From Carnegiea gigantea (taxonomy: Eukaryota; Streptophyta; Magnoliopsida; Caryophyllales; Cactaceae), in the NCBI GenBank assembly GCA_029747015.1, contig JAKOGI010000009.1, positions 655,001 to 719,000 of the forward strand: a stretch of 64,000 bases of DNA. The letters are read 5' to 3'. Position 1 is the stretch's first letter, and each line of letters opens with the position of its first letter. This document shows, in pieces, positions 1 to 12,183 of the stretch. The translations under genes were made by a program, and so were the position numbers. The notes under the pieces are model-generated. The model was not told the origin of the DNA. It was given only the letters and a program-made list of their open reading frames with translations, and made no database searches.

Positions 1-1164
1 TAGGTCTATCTTCGATACTGGATTACACAAACATGGTGGCAACAGTGGATTTGACCAGTTCACCTCATACCCCACATTTGGAAAATTAAAACACAACCTA
101 AAGTTAGAAGTCTTGGGTGGAGAACATATCATACTGAATATTGCCAACACAAGGCAGTCATTTTTGGGGGAAAAAAGGGGAGAAGGACCAGATTTGAGCA
201 AAGGGTTCCTTTCAAAAGAGTAGTCGGTTCAGTAAGGCTGTTCAGTTTGGTCTAATAAGTTATGACCCTCAATCTTGCACCTTCTTCGAGTTTGATGCAT
301 GGTCTAGGCAGGTGCAGAGGTTCTGAATATTTGGAAGCTTCAGTTGGCATGCACTCTGGCATATGTGACTCGGAAATAATGTAATAAGCTAATTTTCAAT
401 AAATAGAACAGATATCTCTCACTACTAGTGCTAAAATGCAGGGGCCTTTTACAAGTGGAGCATACTGAGATGCTCTCCTTTATGTTGCTTTGTCACGCTA
501 GTATAGTGGGGAAAACTGCTCAAAATAGACAAGAATGCTAGGCCTGACGGCTGGAAGGATCCCCTCTGCACGCATATTAAGCATGGAGATTATCTTTGCA
601 GCCACCAAACATAAGTGCCCAATCTCCAATGAACCCTACAAAAGACAAGGCTGTGCTTTTGCATTTTAGCATTTGACTGGGAACTGGGAAGGACAAAGGG
701 TCAGAAGAATTGTTGTCAAAGACAATAATGGAGGAGTGCTCTCATGTTGAAGCCTTGTAAAAGTCATGAGGGATGAGATTGGAGCCCTTTTTAAGGGAAA
801 GATGGGGCTGGAGGTATGATCTGAGGAGTGTTGATCTTATGTCAGGAGCAGAGTTAAATCCTTTAGTGCGAGAAAATTTTCTGTTTTTAAATTACTGCAT
901 CAAATGAAGTTTCTTGTGATGGGTAAAACAGCACATTTCGTCAATTTTCCCTGAAAAAGACTTGTCAACCAAAATGCAAGGCATGTACAAGGAATTCAGA
1001 AAAGTCCCTAAATGATATGACATCCACATTGTTAAGAACTAATTCTAAAAGGTTGAAAGGAAAGTCATCCAGACAAAGGAGCTTCCCAATCATGAATAAT
1101 CTATCCCAAATCAACTTATCCTGGAGCATGAAATAGTATATCTTTAGTGGAAAAGTGAAATCAC
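1..1164. other. No exon recognised; probably intron of the left-edge gene
   Basis: This lies downstream, on the minus strand, of the third coding exon of the chloroplast-protein gene, which ends at a clear donor at 1164/1163. I looked on the minus strand for the expected next exon, which in this family continues with a basic, acidic-rich stromal tail, and did not find it. The sequence is AT-rich with no long open frame. The simplest reading is an intron that runs past the left edge. Confidence 0.4.
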
Positions 1165-2760
1165 CTGAGGAGCAAAAATATAAGCCAAAGTTCCGCAAAC
1201 TGCGCCCCCAAGGAAGAAACCAGCAACAAAATCAGCACCACCTCTACCTCTGTCATTGCTGCGCATATTTAAGCAAACAAAGCAAGGAAACAGGATGAAA
1301 AGCTTGCCTTCATCTTTGGCAAGAAATGGAACAGGGAATCAAGGAGACGCTACAAGTGCTTTTCGTACATACAAATTGGACAAAGAGCCTATGTGCTGAT
1401 ACAATATACTAATTATGCAAAATATGATGTCAAGAACTAAAAGCGGATTGCAAACTACAGCCTCCATATTCAAACTCTCCCGTATGTTCTTTACTCTTCC
1501 ACAATGAAACTGAAAATGAAATTGTTGATTTTACTCCGTGACAAATTTAATCCCAACCTTCCTTTTTTCCTCAACTGTTTGGGGAGGGGGGTAGATATCA
1601 TAGGCAAAGACCAAACGTGCCAGATGTCAAACCTGTGTTCTGCACGAACAACAAGCTTGCGGTTCATTACCAAGCGGTTGGACTTCATCATCATTGAATT
1701 CCCATTCATTTTCCGGGAGTTACTGCATTTTGGGAATGAAAGCTCTCCTTTCTTGAGGCCACCTAAGTATGAACAAGATCATATATTCAGTATACTGACT
1801 GCATGCATGAACAAAGGAACAAAAGAGAGCACATCCATCTCCATTACTTGCCATACGGCTGAAAGATTCACTTATATTGGTTTCACGGATATCACGAGCA
1901 ACAGGCAATCACATGAAAATATCCATCTATGTTTATCTTATGCACCATAAGCAATATCAGTTTCTGTGATTTGGGAAATTGACACTGAACAGAACAGCAT
2001 TCTGTCATATTTAAGATGTACACTTTCCTCAACAAAAATCTAGTCCAATAAATATGCGATGAGCATCACCTCCAAGCAGAGGTATATGCTAAATCAATGA
2101 TCCAGTAAAAGGAGAGGGAAAATAAAAAGCAGACAAACACAGGACACCGAACAAATATAAAAGCAGCGATCAAGAAAGCCCACCTTCGAGCGCTAGAATA
2201 GAAATTTTTTTTTTTTTTTTTAATAAGAAGTCCACAGAACCACAGACAAAGTGCTATAATATATTAATAGCAACTAGCAACAGCAAAAATCAATCAGGGA
2301 AAGAAATTGCTAGACTTCACAACACTTTCAAACACAGACTCCTATCAGATTGATCTTCACTAAGTACTTGTCAGATACAGTAAACACATACATATCGAAT
2401 CCGCAGTAGTCCGAATGACAAACCCTAGGAGATTAAATAGAAACCAAGAGATGCACCCTCTAATGCGAAACCCAAATTTCGAACTATAAGCTCAACACTC
2501 CTATCAGACTGATCTTCAAAAACCCACTTCTCAGAGAGTGTAAACACTATGCATATCGAATCTGCAGCACTCCAAATGACAAACCCTAGGAGATTAAATT
2601 GAAACAAAGATATGCATTCTCCAACGCGAAACCCAAATTTCAATCCATGAGCATAAAAACTAGATGAAAGAACATGAATCTCACACAAACAGAGGAAACA
2701 GAGTGATGAGAGAGAGAAAGAGGAACCTGAAATAGGCGCAGAAGTCAGAGAAGTCGCCAT
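1165..2760 (-). CDS. Small chloroplast inner-envelope protein (At1g42960-like), 5' part, 3 exons
   Basis: Coding exons on the minus strand are 2760-2727, 1762-1633 and 1258-1165. All have GT-AG borders, and the phases fit (34+130+94 nt = 86 codons). The start at 2760 begins MATSLTSAPIS. Exon 2 gives a Ser/Lys/Arg-rich stretch ending KLVVRAEH, typical of a plastid transit peptide with a cleavage-like VRA. Exon 3 encodes a glycine-rich hydrophobic segment (DFVAGFFLGGAVCGTLAYIF, then APQ), a single membrane helix at about residues 64-83. That helix followed by APQ is what I recall of the small Arabidopsis At1g42960-type proteins of the chloroplast inner envelope. The biochemical role is not known to me. 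The remaining exons, expected to encode a soluble charged tail, are outside the window. Exon calls rest on frame and splice logic; the family call rests on memory of the conserved segment. Confidence 0.75.
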
Positions 2761-2967
2761 GATTGAGAGAGCGACGAGCAGGCGAGCGGACAGGCCGAAG
2801 TTTTGGACTATATGTAGACCGAAGGTTTTTTTTCCTTTTAAAAAAAATTGAGAAGTGCCGAACCGGGCCCGGAACAGAGTAGGACCAGATTTAAAGAACC
2901 AGACCGCCCCACGAATTGTTTGGCCGGGCCGGTTGGTTTTCTTTCTTGAAAAGCTTTTTGTCAAAAC

Positions 2968-3818
2968 TTCCGTGTTCAGCAATAGCATTTTGGGTAGCGT
3001 TTAATACTTTGATCAGGTCAATACACTAATTAATTAATTTTTAATGTTCGATAAACTAGCATTTTGACTAGCATTTCAAGTAATGTTTAGGCCCTATTCG
3101 ACAAAATTAACTGTTTAGGTAACGTATAGCGGTTAAGGTAGCGGATAACTGTTTAGATATCGGATAGCGTTTCTAATTTAGCTGTTAACGGATAACTGTT
3201 TAGACTAACGATTAAAACTAATGTGTTCGGTAAATTTAGCAGTTATGCTAGCTGATTCATGTAAATTGAAATAAAAGGATATAGATAATTTTCAAAGATA
3301 AAATTTTTAAAGGATATTTTTTGGCTAAAAAATATGAAACGCTACTTTTAAATGTCAAACGTTAATACTATTAGCTTTTTAAAAACGGTGCTTAAAATGC
3401 TAAACACTACTTGAAATGCTAGTCAAAATACTAGTTTACCGAACACTAAAAATAAACAAATTAGCGTATTGACCTGGTCAAAACGCTAAACGCTATCCAA
3501 AATACTATTGCCAAATGCAGCCTTAGTATTTTAAGTAGCGTTTTTGAAAAGCTAATAGTATTAACATTTGACATTTAAAAGTAGCGGTTCATATTTTTTA
3601 ACCAAAAAATATCCTTTAAAAATTTTATCTCTAGAAATTATGTATATCCTTTTATGTCAATTTACATTAATCAGTTAGCATAACAGCTAAATTTATCAAA
3701 CACATTAGTTTTAACTGCTAATTTAAACAACTATCTGCTAACAGCTAAACTAGAAACGTTATCCGCTACCTGCAACGTTATCCACTACCTAAACAGCTAA
3801 TTTTACTGAAAATGTCAA
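2968..3818. mobile_element. Tourist-like MITE X, split by nested element Y
   Basis: Sequence 2968-3089 and 3526-3818 reads as one MITE once the 433-bp insert at 3090-3522 and one TTA copy are removed. The re-joined junction matches the inverted sequence of the inserted copy almost base for base across the break. Its outer ends are degenerate and show no clear target-site duplication, so this is the older of the two copies. Confidence 0.7.
3090..3522. mobile_element. Tourist/PIF-Harbinger-like MITE Y (433 bp) inside MITE X
   Basis: The ends are imperfect inverted repeats: the left end starts GGCCCTATTCGACAA, and the reverse of the right end starts GGCTGCATTTGGCAA. The element is flanked by a TTA duplication at 3087-3089 and 3523-3525. 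TTA/TAA duplications and GG-starting termini are the hallmark of PIF/Harbinger-type MITEs. It carries no coding capacity. It is in the opposite orientation to the host copy X, so the locus looks like a long inverted repeat. Confidence 0.8.
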
Positions 3819-4197
3819 ACTCGTAGACGGAGTAATTGTTTAATTAGGCTTAACAATTTAATTTTATCCCCAAAAACTTTTCAAAAAACGCTGTACCCCT
3901 CCCCCCCCCCCAATTTGAAAACAAATATCTAAAACTACTTAAATTTACTGAAAAGTTCTAAAAAATCACCAAATTTGGAAAAAGATTTAAAAAATTACTA
4001 ACCCTTAATATTGTATATGAATAATGACTAATCTTTATATTACATCCATCTTTTACTAATTAAAGAAATGTGCAATTATTTTCTATTTTCTTATGCGAAA
4101 TAATTCCAAATATTTTGCCCCAAAAAAAAAGATAGGAAAGGGTTGTAATTTTATGAGATAATTTACATGAAATTTAAAATAATTTAGAATTAATTTG

Positions 4198-4502
4198 TCA
4201 ATATGTTTGAAAAATTTAACTATTGAATTAGCTGATTAATATAAATTGACATAAAAAGGATATAAAAAATTTTCAAAGATAAAATTTTCGAAGGGTATTT
4301 TTGACCAAAAAAAATATAGCACTAATTTTGAATACCAAAAGTTAGTGTTATTATCTTTTTAGAAATATTATTTAAAACGTTAAACGCAACTTAAAACGTT
4401 AAGTCAAATATTACTTTACTGAACACTAAAAATTGATTAATTGGCATCTTGATTTAATTAAAATGGTAAACAGTATTCTACATGTCACTACCATACACAA
4501 CC
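4198..4502. mobile_element. Third, older copy of the same Tourist-like family (MITE Z)
   Basis: This stretch aligns with the 3' two thirds of element Y in the same orientation, including the conserved run around ataaaaaggatataaaa and the cactaaaaattgattaattgg block. It ends ...ACAACC before TTA. It is more diverged than X and Y, and the left end appears truncated or internally deleted. Confidence 0.6.
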
Positions 4503-4524
4503 TTAATGAAAAGTACTCACTATC

Positions 4525-4790
4525 TTTTTAGAATGATTGTATTTCATTTGAGGATTTTCATGAATTTTGAAGGTTGTGATGGAATTTTCAAGGGACAAGA
4601 ATAGTGGTGATTGAGAAGCAAGTAATGTACTTATGTTTGATTTTAGACAATAGATCATGCCTTTTATCTTAGTTAACTTGATTTTATTTTACTCCCATTC
4701 AATTAAATGGCCAAATTAGTTCATTTATATAACAGGATGAAATGTATCTCCAATCCTCAAAAATGAAACACAATCATTTTTATCGAACTA
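4525..4790. mobile_element. Small terminal-inverted-repeat element (possible MITE)
   Basis: AATGATTGTATTTCATTTGA and the following GGATT near 4532-4556 recur inverted near 4752-4780 (AATCCTCAAAAATGAAACAC, then AATCATT). This gives about 25-bp imperfect terminal repeats around a non-coding core. No convincing target duplication is visible, so the exact ends are approximate. Confidence 0.45.
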
Positions 4791-4859
4791 AGTTACACGG
4801 ATGGAAGGTCAAACAAAATAATATGCCTCCACATGCAGCTGTAGCATTCTTAGAAGATA

Positions 4860-5062
4860 AGTAAGGCGGGATTAAAAGAAGAGCATGACAATCCCCATCA
4901 TGAAGAAACTCGGGTTTCAAGTCCTTCAATGAATTAGTTTTCGTTATAATTGAAGTCCTATTCGAAAGTCTCTCGGATTCAGCCCCTCTACAGGCAGATA
5001 TGCAGGTAGAGATAAGGCCACTTACATCTTGATCTCCCCAAACCTCGCGAAAGCGTGATCCA
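4860..5062 (+). mobile_element. SINE with Angio-domain-like 3' part
   Basis: The run from about 4973 to 5062 has the layout of the conserved 3' domain of angiosperm SINEs: a CAGCCCCTCTAC block, a short variable hairpin, GTAGAGATAAGGCCACTTAC, then a TTGATCTCCCCAAACCTCGC segment. The 5' part lacks a clear box A. The family is inferred from memory of the domain pattern, and the outer ends are approximate. Confidence 0.5.
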
Positions 5063-5967
5063 AGATGATGTTGTTACAATATCACTTAAAAACATATCCT
5101 GTTATCATCTAAAGCAAATTAATTGCAGTTTTCTCTTCCCGTCCCTCAAGCAAATTATCCCATCCTATCGAGAGAACGCTCATCAAATATCGATTGTTCA
5201 CATACAACAACAGAATTATTCATGCATTTGTTGCAGTTGTGAACAAGCCCCCTCTGTTTTGTGCTGCCCAGCCGAGATCATCAAGGTATTCTATAGAGAT
5301 AATTGACAGATATTCTCATCCATAGCCTGACATCTTAACATCTATTCATCAGTTCAAACAAATGCCTATGGATTGATTATACATTAAGATACCAAGAAAG
5401 AATTCCGAATTCGGCGCTTTAAACCCCAAAGACTTCAAAGAAAAGGAGGGAGACAAAAAGACTGCTGCTACGACATCCATAACCACAATTGAACAAGCCA
5501 TCTTATGATCCCAGCTAATACCCATCCCCTAATGTTATTGCCAGAAGTTTGGCTTCAATTTCAGCACAAAGTCAAATCAACCACCTCAAGTTGGAAGAAG
5601 CTGCCATCTTAGACATGACATTTTGTCGGCATATAATCTCAAAGCATTCTCGACTCCTATGTACAGGTGACACTGCAAAAGTCTCGCACTTAATCCTCCA
5701 TGTCTTCCATTCTCGTTTACCTTTACACAATTCTAATCGGTGAGATGTCCTCAAGTAGATTCCCTCTCCCATCCCAATCTTTCTGCCCATCTCAGTTTCA
5801 GATGCTTGAAGCTGCTCGAGTTCTAGATTTACCATCACCCTTTTTCGCAAAGTCTGGCATGAAGCAAAGCAATTCGGTTCCATAGCTTCTGGGAAAACAG
5901 GACCGTGTCCTTTGATTCAATAAGAAGAAAAGGCATAATTTGCTCAGGTCAAAGTCTGAGACAACCA
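5063..5967. other. 3' flank of the TPS gene; probable 3' UTR and spacer
   Basis: No gene is recognised. The part nearest the TPS stop codon at 5968 should hold its 3' UTR. Small open frames on both strands here overlap each other and have no domain signature. Confidence 0.5.
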
Positions 5968-8900
5968 TCAAGGGCTGCCTGCTTCCCCATCATCGCTCAA
6001 CAGTGAAGGATCTGAAACCTCGGCAAGTGCATCAAGCATAGTTCTGACTTCAGTTGTGTCATCCAAATAGTACTTTGCTTTGCTCGGTTTTTGTCCAACA
6101 GTGCAAGCGTACACTGACGCATTTGATGACAAGATACCACTATTTGTTGCATTGCCAATTATCTCAAACATGTCCTCATCAGATCTATCATCGCCAACAC
6201 ACAGTACAAAATCAGCTGGCCTTCCACTCGCAGCCATTTTAGCGAAGATCTTCTCTGCCACTAGACCTTTGCTAACCCCCTGAAAAGTGTAACAAGGGCC
6301 AAAGTCAGACATCCAAGGGAAACAATGCTAGATTTAAAGTTGCTGATTCACACCAATAAACAATCAGGTAGGATCATACTCAAATATCAAACGAAGTTTG
6401 CATCAGGTCTCTCATGCGACCTTTGTTTAAGGTTCACATGTACTCACTGGTCTTCAAATGTGCTTGCTTTTTTATTTGTTTGTTTTTTTGGGGGGGGGTC
6501 TATCCACAATTTTCTGCGCCACAATCCCCTCCGTAAAAAACTTATTGATGTGATTGTAGCATAGTTGACACTTAAAAGAAGTACTTAAACAAAACAATTT
6601 ACAACCCGCTTCTGACCCTTGATTTTAGCATCATAACACCCCCTCACAAAACTCTGAAAAACTGAGTGAACGAATGAGAGGAGAAGGGGGGGAGGGGGGC
6701 TTCATTTGCCAGTAGAATTTAAACAAATTAATGCCAGTAGATTTTCAAACAAATAATGCCAAGATTCTTAAACAAATTAATTCCAAAACCTCCGGAAGAT
6801 AGAGTTTCTGAAGTTGTCGCTACAAGGCAATACAGGGGAATAATGCCAGTAGATTTTTAAACAAATTAATGAACTTGTTATTCATAGTCCTACACAGAAT
6901 AGGGTCATGCCCTGTGATCGATTATATCAGTGACAACAGCCAAGAAATACTAAAAAGCATATTGAAGCTAACAAGCTATCATGTCCACATGTCCTATCAG
7001 ATGTGCTTTACGAAAATAATCTGTATTCTATAGGCTAGCTCCCAAATCCATCGTCATGGATTCTCTCCTAAAAGTTTGGGCAGATTTCAAGTAGGATCCA
7101 TGTAGACAATGATCACATGCTAGATCAAAGTTCTCAAAAGTTTGATACAAGTAATTTGCCAGGAACTAAAATATTATGACCTACGATATTTATTTCTGTA
7201 ATATTTGCCAGGATACACAAGTGGAAACAAGGTTAAGCCTACTACTCTTCTGGGACAATAAATAGTGCTCAAAGAATACAGACTATGAATGTATATATGC
7301 CAATGTGGTTCCTTCCTTGCAATCACTCAGGAACACTAAGGCTTGTTACACTCTTTTCTGTTTGGTGTCACAAGGATAACGCATCGCTGAACAAAGAATT
7401 GCCAGCCCACAGCATGCATAAAAGTACCAAATTGACTATGGAGCTTGTTGGAACAACCACCCCTACTGTTGATTAACTATTTACCTAGAAATACTAATGT
7501 ACCCACTCATCAAAATCATTTTCCTCTTCCTACAGTTAGTACCAGTATATGTCATGTTTCGCACACTCATGATGACTCCACCATTGGATCTCCAGGTTAA
7601 GGCGGACCTTAGTTTAAAAAAGACCAAGCCTAAGGCACGCCTAGGTGCGCCTCGACATGAATCTACCGGGTCAGCGCCTCGGAGCGGATAAGGTGTGCTT
7701 CAAGGATGCGAGGCTATATCTTCCCCCCTTTTCTTCTTTTTCTTAGCCTTTCCTTTACTTTTTTTCTTCTTTTCCTTCCTTAGGAGCTAGAAGGTGAGCT
7801 AAAATTGTACCGTAAGTATGTGCATTGAGGAACTACGATGATAAGATATCTTAAGGTTATTTGCGGTTTTAGTAGTCATATTGATGTCTAATCACATTTT
7901 TAATGCTTTTATCTAACTTGTTTGCGCAAAAGAAGCTTCGTGAAATATGAAATACTTTAAAAAAAATTTGCATAGAGGTGCACCTCGCATCCATTATGCG
8001 TGCGCCTTGCGCCTGCACCTCACGCATTGGGACCCTATGCGCCTCAGTGCGCCTCGCGCTTTTTAAAACTAAGAGGCGGACATCATTATATCATAGAACC
8101 TTCCAATATTTTACTCGTTAATACTTGGTCCAGCAATTAGCTGGCAAATTTATTTGGAGGTAAGGCTGACATCATTACATTAGTTCCAATATTTTCCTGG
8201 TTAATACTCATTGCTGCAATTAGCCAGCAATTTATTTGGAGGTCGAATTAATCACATAGACATCACTTGATAGCATGATGTGAATATCCATTAAACAAAA
8301 ACACCACCACACCCCAATGTGGATCCCACCTAGCAAAGTAAGGTCTAGAGAGATTTTAAATATAGAAAACTTTACCCTTGTAAGCTGCGATGCTGGTTCC
8401 TAGGCACTAGAGTTGGAGATGCTGACCCGACACAATTTACCAATTGAACCAATCACACAGACAGGTGAGTTTGGGTAGAAATTTTCAACCGATTTAATTA
8501 AATGGTTAACACCTTTAAGGCATTTAATTAATTTGATTAGGCTCAAGTTAGGATCCTCAATACAAAAAAGTTCCTATTTAACTGATTTTAAGCATTTCAA
8601 CCGATTTACCTTTACATGTGTACCATTTACTCGTTTAACCCTTTATTCAGAAATTTGGAATTTGAAAATCAAAATAACAACAAAATGTGAAAAGGGGGGC
8701 TTTTGGTCGGTGGTTGCTTCATATGTGTTATAAACTTGATTGTAATGTTTTATAACTCTATACTACTAGGAAATGTAAACAGGTAAAACAAGTGACCTAA
8801 ACCTACCCACTTTTCTTAATCAGGTAAGTGGGCCAAATTCATGTCAACAACTTAAAAGTTAAATATTAAATGGGTCCAGGTAATCGTATGAGGAGTTGGT

Positions 8901-11735
8901 GGTTGGGAAGCGTGTTTTTTTTTAAAAAAAAAATAACCTGTAGGGAATAGCCTAGTGGTATAGACAGACGAAAGTTTGATTCTCCCTAGGTTGTGTGCAC
9001 ATGTGAATTTAACCATTCAAAACAAAATTGAACGGGTTAACAAGATTAGGTTCAAGCAGGTGGATTTTCAACCTAAGTTCAACATAAACACAAACCTGAC
9101 CCCACTGTTTTGCCAACCCAAACTTTTAGCCAGCTCCACAGTAGAGACCCCCTTTCCCCTACCCCCCCCCCCCCGGGGGCTTAGAGCATTTGTTAGATTG
9201 AAACCGCAAGTCGCAAACACACAATGCCAGAGTACATAGGGTCACATAGCACTAGACGTTGCGAAGGAAAGCACTTAAACCTGGAATAGTGCCACCTTTT
9301 TGCTAAGGACACCAAGGTGATGGCAGGCCTAAAGTCAGGCAATGCTCATTCATGTAGGAAAATGCTGAGAAATCACAATATGTACCTGAGGCTTCACTTC
9401 AACAATATATTGTCCGCTTTTCACAGCCACAGGTTCATTGGCCAAAACACTCTCCAAATGATCCAACATCTCCTTTGCTTGGCAGGACCCAAAACCAGGG
9501 TCTGCATCCCTATGGTGCCAAACCAAGGCACTCTCCTTAGTTTCGATATAAGAGCCATCGGTTGATTCTGTATACAATTTCATCACAGGTTCAGCAATTT
9601 GTACCCAACCAAAATCACAATTTTGGCCACAGGTTTCCCATTCCTCATCAGCAGACCATCTGAGCAAAGATTAGAATGCAAAGACAGCATCAGCAAAAGC
9701 ATTTAGGCCAAGAAATAAATAGAAAATACGAAAAATTCTGTAAGTAGAAATACCTCATGAAGTATCCATGTTCAGCAGCGATGCCGACATTCTTGCAAGG
9801 AGAGAACCATTTGCCTAAGCTATCTCTACCTCTTCCACTGACAATAAAAACAGTGTTCTTTGGGTCCCCAGATAGAGAGTTGATGATTCTAATCACCTCT
9901 TGACTGGGAGTCCTATTAATGGATGTCTGTGGCATCATAGTTCCATCATAGTCTAACAATATGGCCCTGCTTTTAGACCTAGAGAATGCAGAGACAATGG
10001 CATCAATTGTCAGCTTTCTAAAATTTGGATCTAATGCCACGACCCTGAAGCCAAAACTCAAACCAATTCCCCAGCAGCGTCGTTTGAAATGATCCCTGCA
10101 GGTTCGTTCTAAATCTTGGAAAAAACTCTTTGCCCAAAATGCCACATCATGTGTGCTAACATATTTATAATGCTTCTCATGGCGCAACTGCTTCTCAGCA
10201 TCATTCATTGAGATAGCTTCATTCATTGCCTCAGCTGTTGCCTCGACATTCCATGGATTTACCCGGATAGCACCACTGAGAGATGGAGAACACCCTATGA
10301 ATTCAGACACTACCAGCATGCTCTTCTTCAGCTGAGGAGATGCCGAATCAGACTCGGATTCAGAGACCCCTTGCCTGCAGACAATGTACTCATATGGAAT
10401 GAGATTCATTCCATCTCTCACAGCGGTCACAACCACACACTCTCCAATTGAGTAATATGCAGCCCGTTCGCTCAAAGACATAGGCCTATCAATGAAAACT
10501 ATGGGCTCATAACCAGGACGTCCAAAGGTATCATTAATTCTCTTACAGCTAGCCTGAATTTCAGCCTGTATCTCCTCAAGATCCTTGCCTTTTCCCCGAG
10601 CAGGATTTGCTATCTGAACCAGTACAGCTCTTCCCTGCCACTTGGGATGGAGCTTCAGCATCTGTTCCATCGCCAAAAGCTTCAAATTAACACCTTTAAA
10701 TATGTCCATGTCATCAACTCCAAGCAGTACAGTCTTCCCTTCGAACTGCTGTTTGAGCTCCTGTACCCTCCATTCTTTATCAGCAAGCCTCAAAACAGAC
10801 TCAATCTGCCCCATATGGATGCCAACAGGCATGATCTTTATTCCAACAGTCCTTCCATAGTACTCCAATCCAATGTATCCCCTCTTAGATTTATATTCCA
10901 ACCCCAACATCCGACTACAACAAGAAAGGAAATGGCGGGCATAATCGAATGTGTGGAATCCAATAAGGTCTGCATTTAACAAGGCCTTGAGTATCTCCTC
11001 CCTCACAGGCAACGTCCTATAAATCTCTGAAGAAGGAAACGGACTATGAAGAAAGAAGCCCATCCTCAATTTGATGAACCTCCTCCTCAAGAAAGAGGGC
11101 AGCACCATCAAATGGTAATCATGAATCCAAACATAGTCATCCTCGGGGCTTATCACCTCAATCACCCTCTGAGAAAATATCTTATTTGCAGCTACATAGG
11201 CCTCCCACAAAGACCGGTCAAAGCGGCCACCATGGTTGGCCGAAAAGGGAAGCATGTAATGAAAAAGAGGCCACAAATGATGCTTGCAAAATCCATTATA
11301 ATACTTGGCATGAATATCTGGCGGAAGGAACGCCGGGACACATTTAAACTTCTCCAACAAGATCTGTGACACATCATCTTGCTCATCCACATCTACTTCT
11401 ACCCTCAACGAACCCACATAGATAACCTCCATATCCTCAGGCAACCCATCCTTCAAATGCAACATCAATGAATCCTCATCCCAACTAAAACTCCATCCTT
11501 TATCATCCGGCCTCCGTTTCGCTCGCACAGGCAGCTGATTAGCCACTATGATTACACGGTCTTGTACAATTGACGAAGGGACATCAGAAGATACACTATT
11601 AGCCTGATCATCATCAAGCTCAGATATCACTCCTGCAACAGTCATAACCCTTGGAAGCCTCTTTTTCTCTCTACCCATCACCGGGAAATTCCCAGAAGCT
11701 AAATCTAATAGATTGGTATACGATCTAGACATCAT
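5968..11735 (-). CDS. TPS7: Class II trehalose-6-phosphate synthase/phosphatase-like protein, TPS7-type, complete
   Basis: Three coding exons lie on the minus strand: 11735-9754, 9659-9386 and 6279-5968. They total 2568 nt, or 855 residues plus TGA, which is the usual class II length. The borders are AG|GT and CAG|A, then CAG|GT and CAG|GG, and all phases agree. The protein starts MMSRSYTNLLDLASGNFP, the N-terminal signature of the TPS7-type clade. A GT20 glucosyltransferase-like domain spans about residues 60-545 (HDYHLMVLPSFLRRR, SPFPSSEIYR, VTAVRDGMNL). A HAD phosphatase-like domain follows, with DYDGT at about 595-599, SGRGRDSL, and GDDRSDED at about 781-788. Family knowledge: class II proteins (TPS5-11) generally lack demonstrated synthase activity and act as cytosolic sugar-signalling regulators linked to SnRK1. 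The substrate-loop motif reads VANQLP rather than VANRLP. Intron 1 is 94 bp; intron 2 is 3.1 kb and carries a MITE and a SINE-like unit. Confidence 0.96.
7608..8073. mobile_element. 466-bp MITE in TPS intron 2, 8-bp target duplication (hAT-like)
   Basis: The ends are near-perfect inverted repeats (CTTAGTTTAAAAAAG and, inverted, CTTAGTTTTAAAAAG), followed by GC-rich inner repeats of AGGCGC/GCGCCT type. AGGCGGAC occurs directly repeated at 7600-7607 and 8074-8081. An 8-bp duplication is typical of hAT elements. The element has no coding capacity. Confidence 0.8.
8938..9060 (+). mobile_element. tRNA-derived SINE-like unit in TPS intron 2
   Basis: TAGCCTAGTGG at 8948-8958 fits the RNA polymerase III box A. 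GTTTGATTC at 8974-8982 fits box B, with a short but workable spacing. No cloverleaf or anticodon arm forms, so this is a SINE head and not a tRNA gene. The 3' end is not defined. Confidence 0.45.
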
Positions 11736-12160
11736 CTTTATTGTATTTTCTTGACACCCAATTTCTACTTCTCCTATAAATCGGCAATGAATCCAAGCGT
11801 TTCAATCCGAACCCAAGATCGGTTCTTTCTCAAATACACAAGATCTGTATTCGAAACAACACTAACCCATCAGCATAAAATTCATCCAATACCAAACCCA
11901 TGTTTCATTGAACAAATTTAGGGTTCCTTTCCACAATCAAAAATACAAATCCCATAACGCAAAACTCGATAAAAACCATGAAACCACTCAAACAACGACA
12001 CAAATAATAAATTGGGTACCCAGAACAGAAAACAAAAATTAAAAAAGGGGGAACAGAGACAGAAAAGATGCTTGACACTGACCTTGGATAATTGCTGAAA
12101 GGATCTGGGAAAAAATCTTAAATTGGGAAGAATGAAAAATTAAAAAAGGGTATTATAGAT
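11736..12160 (-). promoter_or_regulatory. TPS 5' leader with probable leader intron
   Basis: Upstream of the start codon, the minus strand carries a donor-like CAAG|GTCAGT near 12086 and acceptor-like sequence (TTTATAG|GAGAAG near 11778). That would make a roughly 300-bp intron in the 5' UTR, as is common in class II TPS genes. No in-frame extension of the protein is possible here. The exact transcript start cannot be read. Confidence 0.45.
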
Positions 12161-12183
12161 TGCAATTGAACAGATCTAGGGTT

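Noticed and set aside
2425..2988. 187-residue minus-strand open frame over the first exon of the plastid gene
   Set aside because: It reads through 5' UTR, exon 1 in another frame and intron 1. The spliced model in the MATSLTSAPIS frame explains the region better.
8948..8982. Possible tRNA gene
   Set aside because: Box A and box B are present but no acceptor, anticodon or T arm pairs; a SINE head is more likely.
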